From Limnochordia bacterium (GTDB lineage: Bacteria; Bacillota; Limnochordia; Darwinibacteriales; DTU012), in NCBI GenBank assembly GCA_007116995.1, contig SKHL01000188.1, forward strand, positions 1-5,671: a stretch of DNA of 5,671 bases. Reading direction: 5' to 3'. A program made the translations under genes and the position numbers. Positions 1 to 4,402 of this stretch are shown here, piece by piece. The stretch's first letter is position 1; every line of letters begins with the position of its first letter. The notes beneath the pieces are model-generated. The model was given only the letters and a program-made list of their open reading frames with translations. It ran no database searches and had not been told where the DNA came from.

Positions 1-21
1 AAAACATCCCCGTAGGGATGT
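1..21 (-). terminator. Rho-independent terminator after the S1-domain gene
   Basis: Read on the minus strand this is a 7-bp perfect stem, ACATCCC pairing with GGGATGT around a 4-base loop (TACG), followed by Ts that run to the window edge. It lies about 40 bases past the stop codon of the S1-domain gene, the right place to end its transcript. The T tract is cut by the edge, so its full length is unknown. Confidence 0.75.
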
Positions 22-61
22 ATTATATTAAATTAAATCTTCGAGGTAATGCTGGAAATCA

Positions 62-469
62 TTATCTCGCGCCCCTGCCCCCTCGCTTGGAATCTATGCT
101 CTTCTTCAAAGCTTGTTGACGCTCGTCACTGTCCTTCATAAAGCGCGTTAACCGGTCTTCAAAGTCTAGGGGATTAGGAGGTTTCCGCTTCCCACGAGTT
201 TGTTGACGATGATGCTGATTTTGATCAGTCGCTGGTTTTGGGTTAGCTTGCTTAATGGAAAGACCAATTTTACCCTCGGTAGCATTAATGACCTTCACTT
301 TCACAGTGTCTTCCTGCTTTAAATAATCATTAATGTCTTTGACGTAGGCATCAGCAACCTCTGAGATGTGTACTAAACCTGTTTTCCCATTGGCGAGTTC
401 TACAAATGCACCAAAATTGGTAATACCCGTTACTTTCCCCTCGACAATGTTGCCGACATCGATTGACAT
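62..469 (-). CDS. yabR: S1 RNA-binding domain protein, YabR family
   Basis: This 135-residue protein has one S1 (OB-fold) RNA-binding domain at about residues 5-74, with the typical G-x-V-x-G-I-x-x-F-G-A-F-V-E-L start, the G-L-V-H-I-S-E core at 31-37 and the closing V-K-V-K-V-I strand. The remainder is a low-complexity polar and basic tail (Q/H/R/K-rich at 80-97, ending in RGGRGAR) that is probably disordered and may add RNA contacts. Length and architecture match B. subtilis YabR (about 128 residues), which also lies next to divIC. The family is cytoplasmic and linked to RNA or ribosomes; its exact role is not settled. The ATG at 469 is the only sensible start, because an in-frame stop lies two codons upstream. 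Its AGAGGAGGAA ribosome site is unusually far away (13 bases). The gene has its own strong promoter and a terminator. Confidence 0.9.
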   Translation of the reverse strand: MSIDVGNIVEGKVTGITNFGAFVELANGKTGLVHISEVADAYVKDINDYLKQEDTVKVKVINATEGKIGLSIKQANPKPATDQNQHHRQQTRGKRKPPNPLDFEDRLTRFMKDSDERQQALKKSIDSKRGGRGAR

Positions 470-489
470 AAATTAATAAATTCCTCCTC
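470..489 (-). promoter_or_regulatory. Strong ribosome binding site with long spacing
   Basis: On the minus strand AGAGGAGGAA is followed by an A/T-only stretch and then the ATG at 469. GGAGG (483-487) is 13 bases from the start, against a usual 6-9. There is no alternative in-frame start nearer the site, so the spacing appears genuine. Confidence 0.6.
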
Positions 490-498
490 TTGGGTTTT

Positions 499-518
499 GC
501 CGTTGCAGGGCACGCGGC
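499..518 (-). other. Small hairpin at the 5' end of the S1-gene leader
   Basis: On the minus strand GCCG pairs with CGGC, and inside it TGC pairs with GCA around a CCT loop, with unpaired CG on one side and A on the other. It starts within a few bases of the transcription start predicted from the promoter at 527-555, so the mRNA would begin with a GC-rich hairpin in an otherwise A/T-rich leader. It could protect the 5' end; this is inference. Confidence 0.4.
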
Positions 519-526
519 TAGTATAT

Positions 527-555
527 ATTATACATTATCACAATTTTTGTGTCAA
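527..555 (-). promoter_or_regulatory. Perfect-consensus SigA promoter of the S1-domain gene
   Basis: On the minus strand a TTGACA -35 box (550-555) is followed by a 17-base spacer and a TATAAT -10 box (527-532). Both hexamers and the spacing match the housekeeping consensus exactly. Transcription should start near 520, giving a leader of about 50 bases. It separates the S1 gene from the sporulation genes upstream and predicts strong vegetative expression. Confidence 0.85.
539..551. repeat. 13-bp inverted repeat inside the promoter spacer (possible operator)
   Basis: CACAA and TTGTG form perfect 5-bp arms around three T bases, lying between and touching the -35 box of the S1-gene promoter. 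A symmetric site here would be well placed for a repressor. Short A/T-rich palindromes also arise by chance, so this is only a candidate. Confidence 0.3.
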
Positions 556-600
556 TCGACAGACGCTTTTAATCCGATCTATACTTTACTCTCTTTACTT

Positions 601-637
601 GAAAAAGAAAAGTCCACCCCGTTAGGGAATGATGTGG
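601..637 (-). terminator. Probable imperfect terminator after divIC
   Basis: Just past the divIC stop, the minus strand has TCCAC pairing with GTGGA, a six-base bulge on the 5' side, then CCC pairing with GGG around TAAC. The tract CTTTTCTTTTTC follows directly. Position and T-rich tract suit a terminator separating divIC from the S1 gene, which has its own promoter downstream. The bulge makes it weaker than a textbook example. Confidence 0.45.
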
Positions 638-642
638 ATGCA

Positions 643-999
643 TTAATCCAAAATGGTCGTAGTTGTATTTCGCTTTTCTACCTGAATTCCGGCATCTTCT
701 GGCAAGGGTTGAGATAAAATATATAGGGTTTCTCCAGGTTTGACTAATCCTAACTCTTCCCGCGCAATCCGCTCTATATAGTCTGGTTGACATAACCGCA
801 CAATCTCTGCTTGTAAACTATCATTGCGCATTTGCACCGCTTTAATCTCATTGGTCAGCCGCTTAACCTCCTGGCTTAAACGATAATTGCGAAGAAATCC
901 TCCGCCAAATGCATATCCAACCCAGAGGATTAATCCTAGTAACAATATAGTTCCAATCTTCAATCGATATTTCCTTTTTCCTTTAGTAATTGTCACCAC
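643..999 (-). CDS. divIC: Cell division protein DivIC (FtsB/septum formation initiator family)
   Basis: This 118-residue single-pass membrane protein has a short basic N-terminus (KGKRKYRLK), one membrane helix at about residues 15-32, a coiled coil at about 39-70 and then the family motif YIERIAREELGLVKPGE at 74-90. Topology and motif are those of DivIC/FtsB, the small divisome protein that pairs with FtsL and DivIB at the septum and helps activate septal wall synthesis. The start is a GTG at 999, six bases after a run of seven Gs serving as the ribosome site; a second GTG immediately follows at 996 and could also be used. It lies 64 bases after yabQ, with no convincing promoter between, so it is probably co-transcribed with yabQ at least in part. 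The C-terminal tail beyond residue 98 is polar and variable. Confidence 0.93.
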   Translation of the reverse strand: MVTITKGKRKYRLKIGTILLLGLILWVGYAFGGGFLRNYRLSQEVKRLTNEIKAVQMRNDSLQAEIVRLCQPDYIERIAREELGLVKPGETLYILSQPLPEDAGIQVEKRNTTTTILD

Positions 1000-1063
1000 T
1001 GGTTTCCCCCCCTATAGTTTCAAGGATTCTCCACCAGCAATACTATTCCTGCTCAATTTCTGA

Positions 1064-1552
1064 TTATCGCCGACGAAAACCAGGTAGCATTAATCCCTTC
1101 CAGCGTAAGACTGGCAGGAACTTTATACGTCCCCTCCGGCCACGTCGACGAGCTCTGAAGCCTAGACCGATATCTTGAATTAGACTGATTGGCCAAGCAA
1201 CTACTGTTATTATAATTTGACAGACTCCACTGACAACCTTACCAAGTATATCTAACAACCATAGTAGTAGCCCGATAAACAGACAACTAAAGACCAAATA
1301 GTAAAATGCCAGCCCCAACACTACGCCAATCAACACATAAAATCGTAGTTCACCCCAATTGGCCAATAATAAGTACATTGTTAGGAGCGGTGCGAGCACA
1401 AACCAAAAAAATAAATCCATTACAGCTGTGGAGCCCGTGGCTGGACGCAGAAAGCCGCGCAATAGCCGATAGACATCAAACATGACTCCTGCTGAAGCTC
1501 CAGCTAAAATCGTTACGGCAAAGGCATACACCTGCACACTAAGCGAATCCAT
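1064..1552 (-). CDS. yabQ: Spore cortex biosynthesis protein YabQ
   Basis: This 162-residue integral membrane protein has hydrophobic segments at about residues 7-24, 44-64, 70-105 (probably two helices) and 108-125, then a strongly basic C-terminal tail (FRARRRGRRGRIK, ending GFRRR). The segment G-V-M-F-D-V-Y-R-L-L-R-G at 22-33 and the D-x-F-F-W of the second helix are typical of YabQ. In B. subtilis YabQ is made in the mother cell, sits in the outer forespore membrane and is needed for cortex formation; its molecular activity is unknown. The ATG at 1552 is preceded by GGGGGTG at a suitable distance. It is separated from yabP by 165 bases that hold a SigE-like promoter and a large inverted repeat, unlike the tight spacing usual for a yabP-yabQ pair. 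Confidence 0.9.
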   Translation of the reverse strand: MDSLSVQVYAFAVTILAGASAGVMFDVYRLLRGFLRPATGSTAVMDLFFWFVLAPLLTMYLLLANWGELRFYVLIGVVLGLAFYYLVFSCLFIGLLLWLLDILGKVVSGVCQIIITVVAWPISLIQDIGLGFRARRRGRRGRIKFLPVLRWKGLMLPGFRRR

Positions 1553-1602
1553 GTTTTCACCCCCAGGTAATAGCCGAAAAACTATTTTACTGTATTCCGC
1601 TA

Positions 1603-1670
1603 CCCATGTCGTCCATCCTCAGGGTTTTATTATTTCCATTGTTTCGTCTAAGGGAGTGTGACGACATGGG
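1603..1670. repeat. 11-bp perfect inverted repeat forming a stem-loop in the yabQ leader
   Basis: CCCATGTCGTC at 1603-1613 is repeated in inverted orientation as GACGACATGGG at 1660-1670, with 46 bases between. In the minus-strand RNA a second helix can form inside it: CCTTAG with CTGAGG (one G-U pair), leaving an A-rich loop of about 25 bases. No T tract follows, so it is not a standard terminator. It lies between yabP and yabQ, just downstream of a SigE-like promoter, and would form near the 5' end of the yabQ message. Confidence 0.6.
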
Positions 1671-1683
1671 GGTCTACCTTAAC

Positions 1684-1713
1684 AGTGTATGCATTCGCTG
1701 TCTTCGATGTGCA
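1684..1713 (-). promoter_or_regulatory. SigE-like sporulation promoter upstream of yabQ
   Basis: On the minus strand the -10 element CATACACT (1684-1691) matches the B. subtilis SigE consensus CATACA(A/C)T at all eight positions. Fourteen bases upstream, TGCACATC (1706-1713) matches about five of eight -35 positions. Transcription would start near 1676, giving a leader of about 124 bases. YabQ is under SigE control in B. subtilis, which supports the call; the weak -35 limits it. Confidence 0.45.
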
Positions 1714-1717
1714 TGGT

Positions 1718-2005
1718 TTATCGAAACAATTTTGCTAAAACCCCTTTGCCCTTCTTACCTAAGGAATCACCCGTATACTCTAACACTTTAATATATCCAG
1801 CCACAATTAGGTTAGCCTTTTCTAGATTCAGCTCGTTTATGTGCAAATCGTCCCCGCGGACAATCAGCCCGCCTTGCTCAGTATCCAATACGATTTCTCG
1901 ATCGTCAAAACTCTCTACATTTAATACACCATCCACATTCAGCTTTTCTCTTTGGACAAGGGTTACTTGATGCTTTTTGATTACAGGTAGCTTTTTATCG
2001 TCCAT
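1718..2005 (-). CDS. yabP: Sporulation protein YabP (YabP/YqfC family)
   Basis: This 95-residue soluble protein is covered almost entirely by the YabP/YqfC domain. Visible family features are H-x-V-T-L-x-x-R-E-x-L at 12-22, the G-V-L-N-V-E-S-F-D-D motif near 26-35, alternating beta-strand-like residues, then L-H-I-N-E-L-N-L-E near 54-62 and G-Y-I-x-x-L-E-Y near 70-77. YabP belongs to the SigE regulon in B. subtilis and is conserved in spore formers; its biochemical role is unknown. The ATG at 2005 is chosen over an upstream in-frame ATG at 2056 because AGGAGGAG lies six bases before it, and because the extra 17 residues are basic and do not belong to the family. It lies 83 bases after the SpoIID gene, so the two may share a transcript, with a possible extra promoter in the gap. 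Confidence 0.92.
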   Translation of the reverse strand: MDDKKLPVIKKHQVTLVQREKLNVDGVLNVESFDDREIVLDTEQGGLIVRGDDLHINELNLEKANLIVAGYIKVLEYTGDSLGKKGKGVLAKLFR

Positions 2006-2045
2006 TTTTCTCCTCCTCTTTACATCCATAAATATACCTTTGTAC

Positions 2046-2074
2046 ATTTTATGCATCAGAGGGGCGACTTAGAC
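2046..2074 (-). promoter_or_regulatory. Possible SigE-like promoter upstream of yabP
   Basis: On the minus strand CATAAAAT (2046-2053) matches seven of eight positions of the SigE -10 consensus. Thirteen bases upstream, GTCTAAGT (2067-2074) matches about five of eight -35 positions. It lies in the 83-base gap after the SpoIID gene and would give a leader of about 30 bases. In A/T-rich DNA this is only suggestive; SigK could read a similar -10. Confidence 0.28.
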
Positions 2075-2088
2075 GTAAGCGATCGAAA

Positions 2089-3048
2089 TCAATCGTATAA
2101 TTTCTGTATTTCTACTCCTTCAAAGAAACTTGTCACGATTGCTTCGGGATCCATTCCTTCCTTGGTCATCTTAAAAGCATCCCATTGACTTAGTCCTACT
2201 CCATGGCCATAGCCTGTTCCACTCATTTGCATTACACCGTCTGCAAACTCAAATTCATTGACTAGGGTGGAACGCATGCGAGTTGAGTCGATAGCTACAC
2301 GAAATTCCTGCCCATGCATGGACTCTGTCCGGTTAGATCCCTCTACCTCTATTATAGTAATCCGTTCCGTTTCCCCCCGTTCAACAATACGCACATCTTG
2401 AATTTCGCCCACATCAAAACCCGCTTTTGATAATAGGGTTTGCAGCTCATCGGCTGGGTACTCCGCTGTCCAACTCACTACATCATCAGGGGCATACTCA
2501 TTCTCTGGCAATGTGATACTGGTGATATAAGGTGGTTCATCTCCCGTGAATCCTAGACCTTCAACTGCGGTGGCTGTTATCCCCCCGGAGTATGCATGAA
2601 ACCAAGCCTTGGCAAACCGATTATCAAAGGTCATGACTTCTCCTCTGGTCATTTCTACGGCTTGGGTTATCTCTGGTGTGATCCCATCAGCATTATACGC
2701 TTGAGCTTCTCGAATATCAGTGGATATGTCTGTTCCATACTTATCCTGTAAACCACCGTCAGCAATGAAACCCATAGTAAAGCTACGCGCAAAGATGGCC
2801 TGTGCTGCATAGGCCTCTATTGGCCAATCAGGAAACATTTCGCCGGCGACTACACCTTGCAGATATTCTTCTAACATCATCGTGCGTGCTTCTCCTGTTT
2901 CATGAAAGAAAACTGAGATCTCGGGTTCTTCCTCTAGTTCACGAGCAATATCACCATCATTGCCTGACCAACTAATCATTAATGAAACTATCGCGATCAG
3001 AACCAAAACTAAACCAAGTACCATGCCATGCTGTCTTGTTATCTTCAC
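2089..3048 (-). CDS. SpoIID/LytB-family lytic transglycosylase, membrane-anchored
   Basis: This 319-residue protein has an N-terminal membrane anchor at about residues 9-27, with the rest outside the membrane. The SpoIID/LytB region begins near residue 44. It shows L-E-E-Y-L-Q-G-V-V-A-G-E-M (59-71), whose Glu70 corresponds to the catalytic glutamate of SpoIID, then Y-A-A-Q-A-I-F-A-R-S-F (80-90), H-A-Y-S-G-G (151-156) and the C-terminal S-G-x-G-Y-G-H-G-V-G-L-S-Q-W (276-289). SpoIID cleaves denuded glycan strands during forespore engulfment. The protein has no cysteine, so it cannot carry a Cys/His zinc site like that reported for C. difficile SpoIID. GTG 3048 is chosen because GGGAGG lies seven bases upstream; an ATG at 3129 would add 27 unlikely residues before the anchor. 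Canonical spoIID is usually near murA/spoIIQ, so this may be a paralogue. Confidence 0.88.
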   Translation of the reverse strand: MKITRQHGMVLGLVLVLIAIVSLMISWSGNDGDIARELEEEPEISVFFHETGEARTMMLEEYLQGVVAGEMFPDWPIEAYAAQAIFARSFTMGFIADGGLQDKYGTDISTDIREAQAYNADGITPEITQAVEMTRGEVMTFDNRFAKAWFHAYSGGITATAVEGLGFTGDEPPYITSITLPENEYAPDDVVSWTAEYPADELQTLLSKAGFDVGEIQDVRIVERGETERITIIEVEGSNRTESMHGQEFRVAIDSTRMRSTLVNEFEFADGVMQMSGTGYGHGVGLSQWDAFKMTKEGMDPEAIVTSFFEGVEIQKLYD

Positions 3049-3207
3049 TTTACATCCTCCCAGATTTACTGTTTTATTTACCCCTGTGGTCGTCATTAGA
3101 GTTGTCGGACCATAGAGATCTGTCTCCATTATCTTGTTTATTTGAACATAACTTTATGCTGAAGGAGTAATTTTCCATTCTTTGGGGGAAAATATTACCA
3201 ACCTAGC

Positions 3208-3237
3208 AGGACAAAACAAAGCAAAGGAGAATATAAC
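3208..3237 (+). promoter_or_regulatory. Probable SigA-type promoter of hup-mazG
   Basis: AGGACA (3208-3213, four of six with TTGACA) is followed by an 18-base spacer and TATAAC (3232-3237, five of six with TATAAT). The start would be near 3244, giving a leader of under 30 bases. It lies in the 222-bp divergent gap between the SpoIID gene and HU. For the SpoIID side I found only an isolated SigE -35-like GTAATATT (minus strand, about 3190-3197) with no matching -10. Confidence 0.4.
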
Positions 3238-3253
3238 AAACGTATATTTATAC

Positions 3254-3274
3254 CTTAAGGGGGTTAAGATGTGA
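3254..3274 (+). promoter_or_regulatory. HU translation start region: ribosome site in a small hairpin, overlapping ATG-TGA
   Basis: CTTAA (3254-3258) and TTAAG (3264-3268) are inverted repeats that place GGGGG of the ribosome site in the loop. Directly after comes ATGTGA, in which an out-of-frame ATG (3269) is followed at once by a stop, while the real GTG start (3271) overlaps its G. The ribosome site is seven bases from the GTG and five from the ATG. Confidence 0.4.
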
Positions 3275-3549
3275 ATAAGAGCAATTTAATTACCGCCGTG
3301 TCAGAAAAATCAGGCCTTACAAAAAAAGTGGCTACCGATGTAGTAGAGGCTACATTCGCAGCTATCCAAGAAGCATTAGCTGCTGGGGATAAGATTACTT
3401 TGGTCGGTTTTGGCACCTTTGAAGTTCGCAACCGTGCAGAACGAGAAGGTGTGAATCCATCTACTAAAGCTAAGATTACCATTCCTGCTACGAAAGTGCC
3501 TGCATTCAAACCTGGCAAAACATTAAAAGAAGCAGTCGCTTCTAAGTAA
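3271..3549 (+). CDS. hup: DNA-binding protein HU
   Basis: This 92-residue HU-family nucleoid protein has an N-terminal helix pair beginning M-N-K-S-N-L-I, the turn G-F-G-T-F-E-V-R at 46-53, a DNA-binding arm with Asn62-Pro63 at its tip, and the closing V-P-A-F-K-P-G-K at 76-83. HU works as a dimer that bends DNA through the arm prolines and compacts the chromosome. The size is normal. One oddity is valine at position 61, where most HU proteins have arginine (G-R-N-P). The GTG start at 3271 is fixed by the family's N-terminus and by AAGGGGG seven bases upstream. It is first in a two-gene unit with mazG, with a hairpin between them. hup next to mazG is known from clostridial versions of this cluster, but there mazG comes first and both point with yabP. 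Confidence 0.96.
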   Translation: MNKSNLITAVSEKSGLTKKVATDVVEATFAAIQEALAAGDKITLVGFGTFEVRNRAEREGVNPSTKAKITIPATKVPAFKPGKTLKEAVASK

Positions 3550-3578
3550 TTAAAAGCCTGCAGAATGCAGGCTTTTAA
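3550..3578 (+). terminator. Perfect hairpin between hup and mazG (attenuator or terminator)
   Basis: TTAAAAGCCTGC (3550-3561) pairs perfectly with GCAGGCTTTTAA (3567-3578) around a five-base loop. The loop could close one more A-T pair. It begins right after the HU stop. The T run (TTTT) is part of the stem and short, so termination is likely partial, letting some transcripts reach mazG and keeping HU mRNA in excess. The A/T ends make it roughly symmetric on both strands. Confidence 0.6.
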
Positions 3579-3598
3579 CGTTATAGGAGGCCACCATT

Positions 3599-4402
3599 GT
3601 GTCTGAATCTAATCCCTACACAATCAACTCACTGCTAGAAATCATGAAGAAACTACGCGCACCCCAGGGATGCCCTTGGGATCAAGAACAGACACATGCT
3701 AGTCTGACTCGCTACCTATTAGAAGAGACCTATGAAGTAATTGAAGCCATTGAAGAAGATAATCCTGAGGCTTTAACCGATGAGTTAGGGGATCTATTAT
3801 TACAGGTTGTCTTCCATGCTCAAATCGGTTGGGAACAAGACACTTTTAGCATGGAGGATATTATTAACGGAGTTTGTACCAAGCTTATTCGCCGACATCC
3901 CCACGTTTTTGCAGATACAGAGGTAGAGTCCGTTGGTGACGTGTTACGCAATTGGGAGGCAATTAAGAAAGAAGAAACTCGCACCAAAGATCGAGTTTCG
4001 CTCTTAGATGGAATTCCTCCACATTTACCTGCGTTGTTAAAGGCAGAAAAAGTGCAAAACAAAACGGCCAAAGTAGGATTTGAGTGGGATACGATCACCG
4101 GGGCTTTTACAAAACTTACAGAAGAAATGGCCGAATTACATCAAGCTATTGCATCAAAGTCTCAGGAAGAAATAGATGAAGAGCTTGGCGATGTATTGTT
4201 TTGTCTAGTTAATATCGCTCGGTACCTTTCGGTTAATCCAGAATTAGCCTTAAACCGTACCACCAATAAATTCATCTCTCGGTTCAAGTTTATGGAGGAA
4301 TTAGCCCAAAAACAAAACCTAGACTTTAGCTCTATGACCCTAGCAGAAATGGATCACCTATGGGAACAGGCCAAAATTCACTTGCGCAAAAAGCCCCAGT
4401 AA
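3599..4402 (+). CDS. mazG: Nucleoside triphosphate pyrophosphohydrolase MazG
   Basis: This 267-residue protein has two tandem MazG all-alpha NTP-pyrophosphatase domains, the same size and layout as E. coli MazG (263 residues). The N-terminal domain has L-R-A-P-Q-G-C-P-W-D at 19-28, E-E-x-x-E at 42-46 and D-E-L-G-D at 61-65. The C-terminal domain has E-E-x-x-E at 175-179 and E-E-L-G-D at 194-198, the acidic residues that bind magnesium and do catalysis in E. coli MazG. It hydrolyses NTPs to NMP and pyrophosphate, cleaning aberrant nucleotides or limiting stress signalling. It lacks the N-terminal tetrapyrrole-methylase domain of B. subtilis YabN. The GTG at 3599 lies eight bases after TAGGAGG, at the end of the intergenic hairpin. 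Its last 25 bases overlap the end of the convergent spoVB-like gene. Confidence 0.95.
   Translation: MSESNPYTINSLLEIMKKLRAPQGCPWDQEQTHASLTRYLLEETYEVIEAIEEDNPEALTDELGDLLLQVVFHAQIGWEQDTFSMEDIINGVCTKLIRRHPHVFADTEVESVGDVLRNWEAIKKEETRTKDRVSLLDGIPPHLPALLKAEKVQNKTAKVGFEWDTITGAFTKLTEEMAELHQAIASKSQEEIDEELGDVLFCLVNIARYLSVNPELALNRTTNKFISRFKFMEELAQKQNLDFSSMTLAEMDHLWEQAKIHLRKKPQ

Noticed and set aside
470..642. tRNA genes near yabR, as occur beside this cluster in B. subtilis
   Set aside because: No cloverleaf, T-loop GTTCRA motif or CCA end is visible in this gap or at the left edge.
490..717. Plus-strand ORF of 75 codons covering the S1 promoter and the end of divIC
   Set aside because: It has no ribosome site or recognisable domain, and it runs across a consensus promoter and the 3' end of divIC on the other strand.
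1603..1670. Inverted repeat as terminal repeats of an insertion sequence or MITE
   Set aside because: There is no transposase, no clear target-site duplication at the arm ends, and only 46 bases between the arms; an RNA stem-loop fits better, though a genome search for copies would settle it.
1679..1714. Minus-strand 11-codon ORF ending in C-I-H-C, just after yabP
   Set aside because: It has no ribosome site, is very short, and overlaps the SigE-like promoter; a chance ORF is more likely.
3049..3129. Longer SpoIID start at ATG 3129
   Set aside because: The region holds the GGGAGG ribosome site for GTG 3048, and the 27 extra residues would precede the membrane anchor without resembling the family.
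3264..3518. Minus-strand ORF of 84 codons inside hup
   Set aside because: It is antisense to an unmistakable HU gene and has no family features of its own.
3820..4098. Minus-strand ORF of 92 codons inside mazG
   Set aside because: It is a shadow of the conserved MazG reading frame, with no plausible start signal or domain.
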